Assembly: GCF_042477335.2 (NCBI RefSeq)
Contig: NC_091256.1
Coordinates: 49,307,001-49,371,000 of the forward strand
Reading direction: 5' to 3'
DNA: 64,000 nt
DNA from: Ovis canadensis
Lineage: Eukaryota; Chordata; Mammalia; Artiodactyla; Bovidae
Every line of letters begins with the position of its first letter. Position 1 is the first letter of the stretch. The translations under genes were made by a program, and so were the position numbers. Positions 1 through 13,063 of the stretch are shown here, piece by piece. Below the pieces are notes generated by a model. The model was given only the letters and a program-made list of their open reading frames with translations. It searched no databases and was not told the DNA's origin.

Positions 1-228
1 TGGAAAACGGTACAGTTTCTCAAAAAACTAAACTAGAACTTAACCATATGACCCAGCAATACCATTTCTGATTATTTATCTGAAAAAAACAAAAATACTA
101 ATTCAAAAAGATACATGCACCCCAATGTTCATAGCAGCATTATATACAATTGGCAGGATATGGACACAACCTAAGTATGCACCAACAGATGAATGGATAA
201 AGAAGATGTGATGTGTGTGTGTATACTA

Positions 229-259
<31 letters not shown>

Positions 260-606
260 GTGTGTGTGTATATATATATATACATATATATATACATATA
301 CTATTTAGCCATAAAAAATACTATTTAGCCATAAAAAATAATAAAATTTTGCCATTTGCAACAATATGAATGGATTTGGAGAGTACTGTGCTAAGTGAAA
401 AGTCAGACAGAGAAAACAAATACTATATGACTTCACTTATATGTAGAATCTAAAAAATAAAGCAAACTGTTGAATATAACAAAACAGAAACAGACTCAGC
501 GCTATAGAGAACCAACCAGTGGTTACCAGTAGGGAAAGGGAGGATGGGAAGGGGAAAAGGAGTGGGAGATTAGGAGGTACAAACTGTTAGGTATAAAATA
601 AACTAT
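1..606 (+). mobile_element. L1 ORF2 end and 3' UTR, degenerate, left edge cut by window
   Basis: The order of phrases matches the 3' part of artiodactyl L1 ORF2: ATGACCCAGCAAT, CCCAATGTTCATAGCAGC, AACAGATGAATGGATAAAG, then a purine-rich 3' UTR. Frames are broken. It lies in FMO2 intron 2. Confidence 0.85.
207..340. repeat. TG/TA microsatellite followed by a 20-bp tandem duplication
   Basis: Alternating (TG)n and (TA)n runs at about 207-300 interrupt the L1. A perfect 20-bp unit starting CTATTTAGCC is then repeated at 301-320 and 321-340. Confidence 0.9.
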
Positions 607-730
607 TGTTATTTAGTTGCTAAGTCGTGTCCAGCTCTTCTGCAGTCCCATGGACTGTACCTGTGAGACTCCTCTATCCATGGGATTTTCCAGGCAAGAA
701 TACTGGACTGGGTTGCCATTTCCTTCTCCA
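607..730 (-). mobile_element. Bov-A SINE fragment
   Basis: Reverse-oriented Bov-A core, from TTTAGTTGCTAAGTCGTGTC to TTGCCATTTCCTTCTCCA. It splits the L1 3' end. Confidence 0.85.
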
Positions 731-1040
731 TAAATAAGCTGTAGTGAATATTTTGTAACTATAAATTGAGTATAATCTTTAACAATTCTGAATTACTATG
801 TTATATGCCTGAAACTTACATAATATTTTACATCAAATATACCTCAATTTCAAAAATATTTTAAACAAAAGTGGTTAAAAAACTATAACTACAATGATTA
901 ACTAAAGGATACACAGAAAAGATATAAAATGTGACATTAAAACATAAAATGTGGGGGGTAATATGAACATGGCTGAGTATGACTGAGTCCCTTTGCCATC
1001 CACCTGAAACTATCACAACATTATTAACTGGCTGTACTCC
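731..1040 (+). mobile_element. L1 3' end remnants
   Basis: Two successive L1-type tails: ATGCCTGAAACTTACATAAT near 806, then CACCTGAAACTATCACAACA near 1001 with an A-rich end. Confidence 0.7.
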
Positions 1041-2650
1041 AATACAAAATAAAAAGTTTAATAAAAAATAAAATAGAGACTGAAAAAGCAATTGAAAATA
1101 TCAATAAGGAGTTGATTCTGTGAAAAATAAACAAAATTGATAAAACTTTAACCAAGTAAAAAAGAGGATTTAAGTGAGTAAAATTTTTAAAAAAGAAGAG
1201 TTAAAACTAATTCCAAAGAAGTACAAATGATCATAAAGTACTACTACAAATATGTCAACAAATTGGACAACCTAGAAAATATGGACAAATTCCTAGAAAC
1301 ATACAATCTTCTAAGACTAAATCATGAAGAAACAAAAAATCTAAACAGGCTGTTACTAATAAGGAGATTGAATCAATGATTAAAACAAACAAACAAAAAT
1401 CTTAACATAAGTCCAGGACCAGATGGTTTCACTGGTGAAATCTACCAAGCATTAAAAAAATATATTTAGTACATATCCTTCTCGATTTAATACCTAACTT
1501 CTCCAAAAATCTGAAGAGGAGGGAACACTTCCAATCTTATTTTATGAGACCAGAATTACTCTGACACCAAAACAAGACAAGAATACCACAAAAAAGAAAA
1601 TTATAGACCTATATTCCTAATGAACATGGATGCCAAAATCCTCAGCAAAATATTAGCAAACTGAATTCAATAATATATTTAAAAGATTATGTACCATGGT
1701 TAAGCAGGATTTATTCTAGGAATGCAAAGATGGTTCAACATACTCAAATCAATCAGTGTGATATACCACCTTAAAATGAAGGACAAAAATCATATGATCA
1801 TTTCAATAGATACAAAAAACTTTTGACAAAATTCAATATCCATTTACAGAAAAAAAAATCTCAGTAAAGTGAGTATAGATGGAATATACCCCAACATAAT
1901 AAAGATGGCATGACTAGCCCATAGCTAACTTCATATTCAATGATGAAAAACTGAAATCTTTTAAGATCAAAATAAAGATACCCAGTCTTGCTAATTTCAT
2001 TCAACATAGTATTGATTGGAAGTCCTAGCCAGAGTAGCTAGTTAGAAAAAAGAAATAAAAGGCATCCAAACTGGAAAAGAAGACATAAATTGTAACTGTT
2101 GTAATTGACATGATTCTTATATATAGAATATAGACTATATATAGATATATGTATATATAAATAGATGTATGTGTGTATATAAATATAGATATATGTATAT
2201 ATACACACCCCCTAAAGATACCACCAAAAAAAATTCAAACAAATTCAGTTGCAGGTATAAAATTAATGTACAGAAGTCTGTAGTTTTTTATACACTAAGA
2301 ATGAACTATCAGAAAAAGAAATTATGAAAATAACACTATTAGTAATTGTGTCAAAAAGAATAAAGTACACTTAACTATGAAAGTGAAATATCTGTACATT
2401 GAAAAATACAAGATATTAATGAAAGAAGTTTAAGAAGACACAGATAAATGGAAAGATATTTCATGCCGACCAATTGGAAGAATTAATATTGTAAAAATGT
2501 CCATATTACCCAAAGCAATCTAAGGATTCATTGCAATCTCTATCAAAATTTCAACGGCATTTTCACAGAAATATAACAAGCAATGCTAAAATTTTTAGAA
2601 CCATAAAAGATCATTTTATATAACAATAATCCTAAAATTTTCATAGAATC
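1041..2650 (+). mobile_element. Old L1 ORF2 reverse-transcriptase region, degenerate
   Basis: Recognisable ORF2 phrases in order (GGACCAGATGGTTTCACTG, CTGACACCAAAACAAGACAA, AATGAACATGGATGCCAAAA) with many stops and indels. A TA-rich microsatellite sits at about 2115-2205. The copy resumes after 4826, on the far side of a nested BovB. Confidence 0.8.
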
Positions 2651-4821
2651 CAGGAAAGATCAGCCAAAGATGGAGAAGCTCTATCCTGTCAGCAAAAACA
2701 AGACCGAGAGCTAACTGTGGCTCGGATCATGAACTCCTTATTACCAAATTCAGAGTTAAATTGAAAAAAGGAGGGAAAACCACTAGACCATTCAGGTATG
2801 ACCTAAATCAAATCCCTTATGATTATACAGTGGCAGTGACCAATAGATTCAGGGGATTAGATCTGATAGACAGATTGCCTGAAGAATTATGGATGGAGGT
2901 TCATGATATTGAACAGGAGGCAGTGATCAAGACCATCCCCAAGAAAAAGAAATGCAAAATGGAAAAAATGGTTGCCTGAGGAGGCCTTACAAATAGCAGA
3001 GAAAAGAAGAGAAGCAAAAGGCAAAGGAGAAAAGGAAAGATATACCCATTTGAATGCAGAGGTCCAAAGAATGGAGAGGTAAGAAAGCCTTCCTCAGTGA
3101 TCAGGGCAAAGAAATAGAGGAAAATTATAGAATGAGAAAGACTAGAGATCTCTTCAAGACAATTAGAGATACCAAGGGAACATTTCATGCAAAGATGGAC
3201 AGAATAAAGGACAGATATGGTATGGATCTAACAGAAGCAGAAGATATTAAGAAGAGGTGGCAAGAATACACAGAAACATACAAAAAAGATCTTCATGACC
3301 CAGATAACCATGATGGTGTGATCACTCACCTAGAGTCAGACATCCTGGAATGCCTTAGGAAGCATCAATACAAACAAAGCTAGTGGAGGTGATGGAATTC
3401 CAGTTGAGCTATTTCAAATCCTAAAAGATGATGCTGAGAAAGTGCTACACTCTATATGCCAGAAAATTTGGAAAACTCAGCAGTGGCCACAGGACAGGAA
3501 AAGGGCAGTTTTCATTCCAATCCCAAAGAATGGCAATGCCAAAGGATGCTCGAACTACCGCACAACTGTACTCATCTCACATATAGCAAAGTAAAGCTCA
3601 AAATTCTCCAATTCAGGCTTCAACATTATGTGAACCATGAACTTCCAGATGTTCAAGCTGTATTTAGAAAAGCCAGAGATCAAATTGCCAACAACTGTTG
3701 GATCATTGAAAAAGCAAGAGAGTTCCAGGAAAACATCTACTTCTCCTGTACTGACTATGCCAAAGCCATTGACTGTGTGGATCACAACAAACTGTGGAAA
3801 ATTCTTCAAGAGACAGGAATACAGACCACCTTACCACCTCCTGAGAAATCTGTATGCATGTCAGGAAACAACAGTTAGAACTGAACATGTAACAACAGAC
3901 CGGTTCCAAATCAGGAAAGGAGTACGTCAAAGCTGTATATAGTCATCCTGCTTATTTAACTTATATGCAGAGAACATCATGAGAAACCCTGGGCTGGATG
4001 AAACTCAAACTGGAATGAAGATTGCCGGGAGAAATATCAATAACCTCAGATATGCAGGTGACACCACCCTTATGGCAGAAAGCAAAGAAGAACTAAAGAG
4101 CCTCTTTTAATGAAAGTGAAAGAGGAGAGTGAGAAAGTTGGCTTAAAGCTCAACATTCAGAAAACTAATTTCATGGCATCTGGTCCCATCACTTCGTGGC
4201 AAATAGGGAAACAATAACAGACTACTTTTTTGGGGCTCCAAAATCAATGCAGACGGTGACTGCAGCCATGAAATTAAAAAACACTTTCTCCTTGGAAGAA
4301 AAGTTATGACCAACCGAGACAGCGTATTAAAAAGCAGAAACATTACTTTGTCAACAAAGATCTGTCTAGTCAAAGCTTTGGTTTTTCCAGTAGTCATGTA
4401 TGGATGTGAGGGCTGGACTCTAAAAAAAGCTGAGCACCGAAGAATAGAAGCTTTTGAACTGTGGTGTTGGAGAAGACTCTTGAGAGTCCCTTGGGCTGCA
4501 AGGAGATCCAACCAGTCCATCCTAAAGGAAATCAGTCCTGAATATCCATTGGAAGGATGGATGCTGAAGCTGATACTCCAATACTTTGGCCACCTGATGC
4601 AAAGAACTGACTCATTTGAAAAGACCCTGATGCTGGGAAAGATTGAAGGTGGGAGGAGAAGGGGACAACAGAAGATCAGATGGTTGGATGGCATCACCAA
4701 CTCGATGGACATTGAGTTTGTATAAGCTCCGGGAGTTGGTGATTGACAAGGAAGCCTGGTGTGCTGCAATCCATGGGGTTGCATAGAGTCGGACATGACT
4801 GTGCAAACTGAACTGAACTGA
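2651..4821 (+). mobile_element. BovB (RTE) LINE, 5'-truncated, nested in the old L1
   Basis: About 2.2 kb from the BovB linker through the reverse-transcriptase domain to the terminal ...AACTGAACTGAACTGATAG. Translated pieces include KTRDLFKTIRDTKGTFHAKM, VVMYGCEGWTLKKAEHRRIE and LLRVPWAARRSNQSILKE. The frame is cut by several frameshifts and stops, so it is dead. L1 sequence continues on both sides. Confidence 0.9.
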
Positions 4822-6285
4822 TAGATCCCGAATAGTGAAAGCAATCTTGAGAAAGAATAGCAAAGCTGGAGGCATCACACTGTCTGATTTCAAACTATTA
4901 CAAAGCTTTAGTAGTCAAGAAACAGTATGGTACTGTCATACAAAAAAAAAAAAAAATAGCACATAAGTCAATGGAAATGAACAGAGAGTCCAGAAATAAA
5001 GCCACATATATAGGGTCAATTAATTTACAACAAAGGAGTCAAGAATACACAAAGGGGCAAGAATAGTCTTTCCAATAATTAGTGTGGGGAAAACTGAAGA
5101 GCCACTGTGAAAAACTGAAAATGGATCACTATCTTACACAACACACAAAACTGGCTCAGTATGAATCAAAGACTTGAACACAAGATCAGAAACCATAAAA
5201 CACCTAGGAGAAAATGGAAGCAGTAAGCTCCTTGACATCAGTCTTGGTAATAATTTTTTTGTATCTGACTTGAAAACAATAGCGACAAAAGCAAAAATGA
5301 ACAAATGGGACTCCATCGAACTAAAAAGCTTCTGCTTAGAAAGAAGTTTAGCTTCCTTCTGCTAAAGGAAACCATTAGCAAAATAAAAGTGCAACCTACT
5401 GAATGAGATATTTCAAAATCATATATCTGATAAGGTGTTAATATTCAAAATATATAAACACTCATACAACTCAATAACAAAAACAAACAATCCAATTATA
5501 AAATGGGCAGAGAATCTGAATAGACAGTTTCCTAAAGAAAACATACAGATGGGCAACAGGTACATGAAAATATGCTCAACATCACTAATCATCAGGGAAA
5601 TGCAAATTAAAAACACAACAAGATATCACCTCCCATGGTTCAGAATGGCTATTATCAAAAGGACAATAAATAACAACAAGTGTTGGTGAGGATGCTGAGA
5701 AAAGAAAATCCTTGTGCATTACTGGTGGAAATGTAAAATGGTGCAGCCACTATGGAAAACAGTATGGAGGTTCCTCAAAATCTTAAAAATAGAACTACCA
5801 ATAATAATTAAGGAATTCTAGTTCTGAGTATTTATCTGAAGAAAACAAAACCACTAATTGGAAAAGATATAATGCACCCCCATAGTCACTGAAGCATTAT
5901 TTACAACAGCCAAGATAGGGGAATAACCTAAGTGTCCATCAAAAGATAAATGGATGTGGTATACATTGGAATACTACTCAGCCATAAAAAAGAATGAAAT
6001 CTTGCCATTTGCAACATTAAGAATAGATCTTGGGTATTATGCTAAGTAAAAGTAATTAAGACAGAGAAAGACAAATACCATATCATTTCACTTATATGTG
6101 GAATCTAAAATATAAGCAAAATAAAACTCATAAATACAGAGAACAGATTGGTTGCCAGAGGATAGAGGATTGGGGAATGGGTAAATGAGATCAAGAGGTA
6201 CATAATTCCATTTATAAAATAAATGTCATGCATATATAGCATAGTTCAAAATATTGTATTACAAATATTGTATTACAAATTTAAA
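4822..6285 (+). mobile_element. Old L1, ORF2 C-terminal half and 3' UTR (continuation)
   Basis: Resumes with CAATCTTGAGAAAGAATAGC and runs through AAATGCAAATTAAAAACACA, TTGGTGAGGATGCTGAG and TACTACTCAGCCATAAAAAA to an AT-rich tail. It joins logically to 1041-2650 once the BovB is removed. Confidence 0.85.
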
Positions 6286-6287
6286 AG

Positions 6288-6407
6288 TTGCTAAGAGGAC
6301 TTCCCTGGTAGTCTAGTGGCATGGGTTCAGTACCTGGTGGGAGAACTAAGATCTCACATGCCACGAGATGTGGCCAAAAATAAATAAATAAATAAAGATT
6401 GCTAAGA
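6288..6407 (+). mobile_element. CHR-type SINE with target-site duplication
   Basis: tRNA-derived head GGACTTCCCTGG to GTGGCCAAAAATAAATAAAT. The 9-bp direct repeat TTGCTAAGA flanks it at 6288-6296 and 6399-6407. Confidence 0.85.
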
Positions 6408-6720
6408 AAGTAAATCTTAAAAGTTCTCATCTCAAGAAAAAAAGAACTTCATAACTTTTTACCACGACAAATGAGAAATAGGACTTACTGTGGTGATCAT
6501 TTCACAATCCATACAAATGTCAACCATTGTGTCCTACATCTGAAATTAATACAATTTTGTATGTCAATTATGATTCAATTTATATATATGATTTGATTAA
6601 TTCCAGGAAGATGCTTTCTGCCCCAAAATATTTTTCCTGCTATCACATTCCTCATGTCTAAAATTTCAGAATTAGAGATATCATCCTGTGGGATAGAAGA
6701 GTTAGGTTAAAATTTGAATT
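6408..6720 (+). mobile_element. L1 3' end remnant, then unassigned intron sequence
   Basis: An L1MA-like tail (GGTGATCATTTCACAATCC, CAATTATGATTCAATTTAT) to about 6590. I see nothing recognisable at 6591-6720. Confidence 0.6.
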
Positions 6721-7112
6721 AGTTCAGTTCAGTCACTCAGTTGTATCCAACTCTTTGTAACCCCATGGACTGCAGTATGCTGAGTTTCCCTGTCCATCAC
6801 CAACTCCCGGAGTTTACTCAAACTCATGTCCATCGAGACGGTGATGCCATCCAACCATCTCATTTTCTGTTGTCCCCTTCTGCTCCACCTTTGATCTTTC
6901 CCAGCATTAGGGTCTTTTCAAATGAGTCAGTTCTTCGCATCAGGTGGCCAAAGTATTGGAGTTTCAGCTTCAGCATCAGTCCTTCCAATGAATATTCAGG
7001 ACCAGTTTCCTTGAGGATGGACTGGCTGGATCTCCTTGCTGTCCAAGGGACTCTCAAGAGTCTTCTCCAACAGCACAGTTCAAAAGCATCAACTCTTCAG
7101 TGCTCAGCTTTA
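6721..7112 (-). mobile_element. BovB LINE 3' fragment
   Basis: Reverse complement of the last about 390 bp of BovB, beginning AGTTCAGTTCAGTCACTCAG. It encodes on the minus strand MRVPWTARRSSQSILKETGP and [19 protein letters not shown]. Confidence 0.92.
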
Positions 7113-7941
7113 TATTCCAAGCTTTATTAGATATAAAATGGTTAAGTATACAGCTCCCTGGCACTTGCAACAATATCACACTTCAAACATCCCTTAAAAC
7201 TATATCCAAGCGATAAATATAAACAATTTCTCTACCCAAAGAAGACAAAATCATCACTGAAGAGTGAAACATGCAATAAGCAAAATTTCACAAGCCTCCA
7301 ATGGGACCACGAGAGGGTCCGGATTTCCAAGAGACAGTTGTGCCAAGAAAGGAGCTGCTGAAAATTCTGCTGGGAGCCTCCACATCCACTTCCAGCATAA
7401 CTTGCCTCTCCACAACTCTACCAATCAGAATCAATGTTAAAATATATCACTGTTTAACTTCTATATTTACACACAATTCTTCTAAGATCACTTAATACAT
7501 TTAGTGGTGACAAGTTAAAACAAAAATTTAAAATTCCTGCCCCATTTCCTACTCGGATGGTGCTAAATTCTTCCGAAAGGTTCTCTAGCACTTTCTAGTG
7601 GCCATTTTGGAACATGAGAAAGGTGAGTAATTAACATATATTTTAGTACTTTTCTCCAGCAACAGGAAACATTTGCCATGCACCATCTCATTTTTCTTCA
7701 CAATACTTCTAGGGCATAGGTGTTATGATTATCCTCACTTAACATATGAAGAGTTTAGGATAAATAACCTGCCCAAGGGAATATAGGTAGTGGGAAAATA
7801 ATAAAAATGAAAGTCTGAATGAATCAGATAAAAATCACTCCCCTCAAAAAATTTATGGTCAATTCGTTTTACACTTTCCCACTATAGCTTGTGCTTCACT
7901 AGGTTTGAATGCTGCACCTCTACTAAAGGTTTAATGTGCAC
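7113..7941. other. FMO2 intron 2, no gene seen; MIR-like stretch
   Basis: Mostly unassigned. About 7640-7800 reads like a reverse MIR (ordered decline of TTATGATTATCCTCACTTAA then GCCCAAGG). Confidence 0.5.
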
Positions 7942-8098
7942 TAGCCTTTTCAGTTGGAGAAGGAAATGGCAACCCAATCCAGTGTTCTTGCCTGGAGAAT
8001 CCCAGGGACGGGGGAGCCTAGTGGGCTGCCATCTATGGGGTTGCACAGAGTCGGAAACAACTGAAGTGACTTAGCAGCAGCAGCAGTAGCCTTTTCAG
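7942..8098 (+). mobile_element. Bov-A SINE with 12-bp target-site duplication
   Basis: Bov-A core from TTGGAGAAGGAAATGGCAAC to a (AGC)n tail. TAGCCTTTTCAG flanks it at 7942-7953 and 8087-8098. Confidence 0.92.
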
Positions 8099-8560
8099 TA
8101 TTTGCAAAGCTAATGCTGTCATTTATATAATTATTTGCATATGAATTATCTCATTCTATACTCACAATACGTTAGTTTTTATTAACTCCAACTTAAAAGT
8201 GAGAAAGCCAAAGTAAGTGATTTGCCTATAGTAACTAATAAGTGGTAGATGACAGTAAGATGACATAATAAGATGTCTAAGATGCCACAATATTGAGGTT
8301 AAACTTCTATGTTTACCCTCATGCTTCATCTCACAGAATTCTAATGATGAATACTAAACTTGGGATCAATTAAAACCCCTGTGTGTTTTTCATCTGAACC
8401 CCTATCTTTGTAAAAACTAATTTTTTAATCTTAATTATAGGATTTCACATTTGTGCATGTTAGACATTATTTAGTTGGTTTTATTCTTAGTCAGAGTGTT
8501 TATATGAAGTTTTAATCTTCTATTAACTTTTCTGTGTTGAATAATATTAGAATATTTACT
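8099..8560. other. FMO2 intron 2, MIR-like remnant and unassigned sequence
   Basis: 8130-8250 resembles reverse MIR (TTATCTCATTCTATACTCAC, then CTATAGTAACTAATAAGTGG). I see nothing in the rest. Confidence 0.45.
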
Positions 8561-9606
8561 CGCACCATATTAAAAATTAAATTCAAAATGGATTAAAGAC
8601 CTAAATATAAGATCTAAAACCATAAAACTCCTAAAAAAGAACATAGGCAGAACACTCTTTGATATAAATTAGAGCATATTTTTTATTTGTCTAAGGCAAA
8701 GAAAACAAAAGCAAAAATAAACAAATGAGACCTAATGAAACTTAAAAGCCTTTGCACAGCAAAGGAAATCATCGACAAAATGAAAAGATGACCTACTGAA
8801 TGGGAGAAAATACTTGCAAATGATATGGTTGATAAGGGGTTAATATTCAAAATATATAAACAGCTCATACAACTCAGTATCAAAAAAGAAGCAACTCAAT
8901 TTTAAAATGGGCATAAGTCTTGAATAAATATTTCTCTAAAGAAGACACACAGATGGCCTACAGGCATATGAAAAGATGTTTAACACTGCTAATCAGAGAA
9001 ATGCAAATTAAAACCATAATGAGATATTACCTCACACCAGGGTGGCTATTATCAAAAAGACCACAAATAAGAAATGTTGGCAAGAATGTAGAACAAAGCT
9101 AACCCTTGTATACTGTTGGTGGGAATGTGTATTAGTACAGTCACTGTGGAAAACAGTATGGAATTTCCTCAAAAAATTAAAAATAGAATTACTATACAAT
9201 GCAGCAATTTCACTGCTGGGTGTATATCTAAAAACACAAATTCAAAAAGATACAGGCACCCCAGTGTTTGTAACTGCCAAAATATGGAAGCAAACTAAAT
9301 GTCCATCAACAGATGAATGGATAAAGATGTGGCAGTATACATAATGGAATACTACTCAGCCATAGAAAATAATGAAACTCTGGCACCTGCAACAACCTGT
9401 GGATGGACCTAGATAGTATTATGCTTAGTGAAACAAGTCAGAGAAGGACAGATACTCTGTTATTGGTTATGTGTGTAACCTGAAAAATAAGACAAACGAA
9501 TGTATATAACAAAACAGAAACAGACTCACAGATATCGAGAACAAACTAATGGTTACCAGTGGAGAGGGGGAAGAGAGGAGGGGCAAGTTAGGAGTATAGG
9601 ACTAAC
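8561..9606 (+). mobile_element. L1 ORF2 C-terminal region and 3' UTR, degenerate
   Basis: Starts within ORF2 at ATGGATTAAAGACCTAAATA and runs through TACAGGCATATGAAAAGATG and AATACTACTCAGCCATAGAA to a 3' UTR interrupted by a SINE. Multiple frame breaks. Confidence 0.85.
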
Positions 9607-9614
9607 AGATACAA

Positions 9615-9647
<33 letters not shown>

Positions 9648-9896
9648 AAGTCGCTTCAGTCGTGTCTGATTCTGTGCAACCCCATAGATGGCAGCCCACC
9701 AGGCTCCGCCATCCCTGGGATTCTCCAGGCAAGAACACTGGAGTGTGTTGCCATTTCCTTCTCCAATGCATGAAAGTGAAAAGTGAAAGTGAAGTCGCTC
9801 AGTCATGTCTGACTAGTAGCGACCCCATGGACTGCAGCCTACCAAGCTCCTCCGTCCATGAGATTTTCTAGGCAAGAGTACTGGTGTGGCTTGGCT
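9607..9896 (-). mobile_element. Bov-A2 dimeric SINE
   Basis: Two Bov-A units in reverse orientation, the first ending TTTCCTTCTCCAATGCATGA, joined by the usual GTGAAAAGTGAAAGTGAAGT linker. Inserted in the L1 3' UTR. Confidence 0.9.
9615..9647. repeat. (GCT)11 trinucleotide microsatellite
   Basis: Eleven uninterrupted GCT units form the tail of the minus-strand SINE. Likely length-variable between animals. Confidence 0.97.
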
Positions 9897-10065
9897 ACCT
9901 TGTATAAAATAAATAAGCTAAGCAACAAGGATATATTGTACAGCACAGGGAAATATTAGAAACAAGTTCTAATGGAGTACAATGTATAAAAATATTGAAT
10001 CACTATCTGTACACCTGAAAGTACTCTAATATTGTAAATCACCTATACCTCACTTTCTTAAGTGT
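9897..10065 (+). mobile_element. L1 3' end (continuation)
   Basis: ATTGTACAGCACAGGGAAAT then ATCTGTACACCTGAAA, typical of ruminant L1 tails; it continues the copy at 8561-9606. Confidence 0.8.
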
Positions 10066-10593
10066 TTATTTGAAGTTTCAATCCTCTGTCAAGTTTCTAT
10101 GCCTCCACACTTTGGGTATATACAAATTTGATCATCTGTATTTGTCTCCATCAAATTTGCTAATTTAAATGTTGATAACAGATGAGACTGTGAAGTAGAC
10201 ACCTGGGAAATCACCAAAAGGAATTTCCCCATATGGTGCCATTTTCGCACTGACCAAAACACGTACTTTCTTTATTCTATGCCTCACAGCCTCTCTTCTG
10301 TTTCAACTGGCATGTTTTATTAACAGCACATTATGTTCAGTTTAACATTAGACAGAACTAGCTTAGAACAAAGAGCCATTTCCTTCCCTGAAAAGATAAC
10401 CGCCTTACCCTTGTTTTACTTTCAGAAGTTCTCTGTGATAAATGTATCACAGCATTATTCAATATATATTTTTGTACATTGTTGTCCATTTAATAGAACC
10501 AAATTCAACATGTTAGATATTAATAACTCTCCAGGAAAGCAAATATAAAATACTATGGTTCTTAAGCCTCTTTGCCAGCTGTTTAAGATATCT
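10066..10593. other. FMO2 intron 2, unassigned
   Basis: No coding or repeat family recognised. FMO2 exon 2 was specifically looked for here and not found. Confidence 0.5.
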
Positions 10594-10808
10594 TTTGATT
10601 GGTGGTTTAGTCGCTAAGTCGTGTCCAACTCCTGCGACGTCATGGACTGTACGCTGCCAGGCTCCTCTGTCTGTGGGATTCTCCAAGCAAGAATATTGGA
10701 GTGGGTTGCCATTTCCTTCTCCAAGGGATCTTCCCGACCCAGGAATCGAACCCAGGTCTCCTGCACTGCAGGCAGATTTTTTACCAACTGAGCTACAGAG
10801 GAAAGCCC
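10594..10808 (-). mobile_element. Bov-tA SINE
   Basis: Full reverse-oriented element, from the Bov-A part (TTTAGTCGCTAAGTCGTGTC) to the tRNA-derived head ending CAACTGAGCTACAGAGGAAA. Confidence 0.9.
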
Positions 10809-12872
10809 TAATTTTGGTTAGTTTTCCATAATTTTTTTTTAAAGAAGTAATGTTTACATGTATAGAATAGAAAAAGTTTATAACATAATATTAGCAAAAT
10901 CATAACATTTGCATGCATAAAACAAAACAAAGTTTATAGCATACTATCAACAAAACCATTTATTTATTCCCATTACACTACTATTTTAATGTATCATTTA
11001 GTAGTATCTTAGTATCATTAAGCCCTATTTACAATGAGGGGAAAATGCTCTGGTTAACATGACTTCTTTCACTCATTCAACAAACATATCACCTGGTTGC
11101 ATAATATGCACCAGGCATATATTAGGTACTAAAAAGACGCAATTGTACAGTCTCTGCCATCAAAGGGCTCGTTTTTCAGGAGGGGGGTGTGGCGGGAACT
11201 AAAGAAAATCCAGAGTGCAGATTTATAAAAGCTGAAACACTGAGTGTTATGGAAAGCACAGAATCTCACTCAGCAGAAGGGTATGACACTTTTATTTGTC
11301 TTGACAATAAACAGATCAGATATGTGAAAATCCATCTAGGCTGAGCAAATGGCATGTGCAAAGGTGTGGAGATTTGTGAAACTTGATACACTTAGAGAAT
11401 AGAAAGTCACGTAATGTGGCTGGAAAGAAGGATGCAGGTGGCTGAGAGATAACTCATGAGGCTGGAGAGAAGAGCCAGAGTCTCACCATGAGGACCTTGT
11501 GTCCCATGCCAACGAGTGTACCATTTACCCTGAAATCAGTGAAGACAGTGGGCAGTATCTGAGTCAACGAGTTTAATTAGGGGGCTCTTTCAGTGATCAA
11601 GGGTAGAAATTAGGGAAGTACCATCCCAAAGGAGAGAGGGCAGAATGCAATGACACTCTAATAAAGGGTGTGTCTCCCAGTGTTCATTGTGCATAACAGT
11701 CAGCTGGGGAGCACTTCTAAAATACAGATGTCTGGGCCCAAACCAGACCTACTCACCCTTTTTATACTTTTCAAAGCTCCCCTGGATTCTTCTACTGGAA
11801 TTAGTCCATAGATTAGCATTTGAGAATGACAGTTTTGCCTCTGACTGTAGGACAAGGACCCACATGAGAAAAGAATCTAAAAAAGAGTGGATGTAAGTAT
11901 AACTGATTCACTTCACTGTACTGCAGAAACTAACACAACATTGTAAATCAACTATAAGCCAATTAAAAAATTAAAATTTTTAAAATAAAAATAAGATGCT
12001 AAAATAATTAAAATAAAATGCTAAAATAATTAAAATAAAAATATTCTTATTGGTAAGAATTTAAAGTTTCAATTATACTTATTACAAGTAACAGAGCAGA
12101 TAAAATCCACCTGAAAAAGTGAAAATATGGAATATTAGGATATTTTCAAAGAGATAAATTTTATTTCCAAACTGCTTAGAATAACTAGCCATGAGAATAA
12201 ACCTTGGATTGTTAGAAGTCAATATAATTACATTTCATAACAAAAAATATTTATAAGATTTTATATTTACATTTGTAATAAGTGGATTTTTGCTTTGTAA
12301 GCTTGCTCATTCTAGATTAAATATTAGCTTTATAATCTTTCTTAAACTTAATTTAGTTTTTATATCCTTTTCATCTTTAAGAAATCAAAGATAAACTTCA
12401 GTCCAGCCTATAATAAAAGATCATAAATTCTAAATCGGTGTTGTCTGAACTAACTTGGTTTTGGTACATAATCTTCTGACTTGCAAAAAAATTTATATTA
12501 AGAAAAATACTTACCATATGATCAATTATCTTAAACAAGTATATTGTCACCAATTCTATTTGTTAGGAAATTCAGGCTATTAATCTGTATTTGTGCTTAG
12601 CTCATTTTTAGGCAGTGCTTGTGTTTTAAGTAAATATATGAGTTAAATTTATCTGTTTTGAAAGTCAGGTCTCCTGTCCTTGCCTTGGTTGAGAGCAAAG
12701 CCTCCCATCTTATTTCTCTACCTTCCATCCCCAAAGCCCAAACTGATTTTAATTCAATGTGACAATAAGCTCCATGAAGATAGAAAACTGTTTGTCCTGG
12801 TAATACTTTACCCCTAACTCCAAGCTCAGGGCCTAAACAAGATATATAGTTGATAGATATTAATTTATTTAC
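10809..12872. other. FMO2 intron 2: MER5-like element, L1 tail and AT-rich repeats
   Basis: 11690-11850 resembles an hAT MER5 element (CAGCTGGGGAGCACTTCTAA, AATACAGATGTCTGGGCCCA). 11875-11990 is an L1 3' tail (CTAACACAACATTGTAAATC). An imperfect AATAAAATGCTAAAATAATT tandem lies at about 11985-12045. The rest is unassigned. Confidence 0.55.
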
Positions 12873-12874
12873 TT

Positions 12875-13063
12875 TGGAGAAGAAAATGGCACCCCATTCC
12901 AGTACTCTTGCCTGGAAAATCCCATTGATGGAGGAGCCTGGTAGGCTGCAGTCCATGGGGTCGCTAAGAGTCAGACATGACTGAGCGACTTCACTTTCAC
13001 TTGTCACTTTCATGCATTGGAGAAGGAAATGGTAACCCACTCCAGTGTTCTTGCCAGGAGAAT
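12875..13063 (+). mobile_element. Bov-A2 SINE, truncated
   Basis: First unit plus linker (CACTTTCATGCATTGGAGAA) and the start of the second unit, which breaks off after TTGCCAGGAGAA. Confidence 0.88.

Noticed and set aside
9607-9896. Short repeated GTGAAAAGTGAAAGTGAAG motifs as regulatory sites
   Set aside because: They are the standard linker of Bov-A2 dimers and recur in each such SINE in this window.
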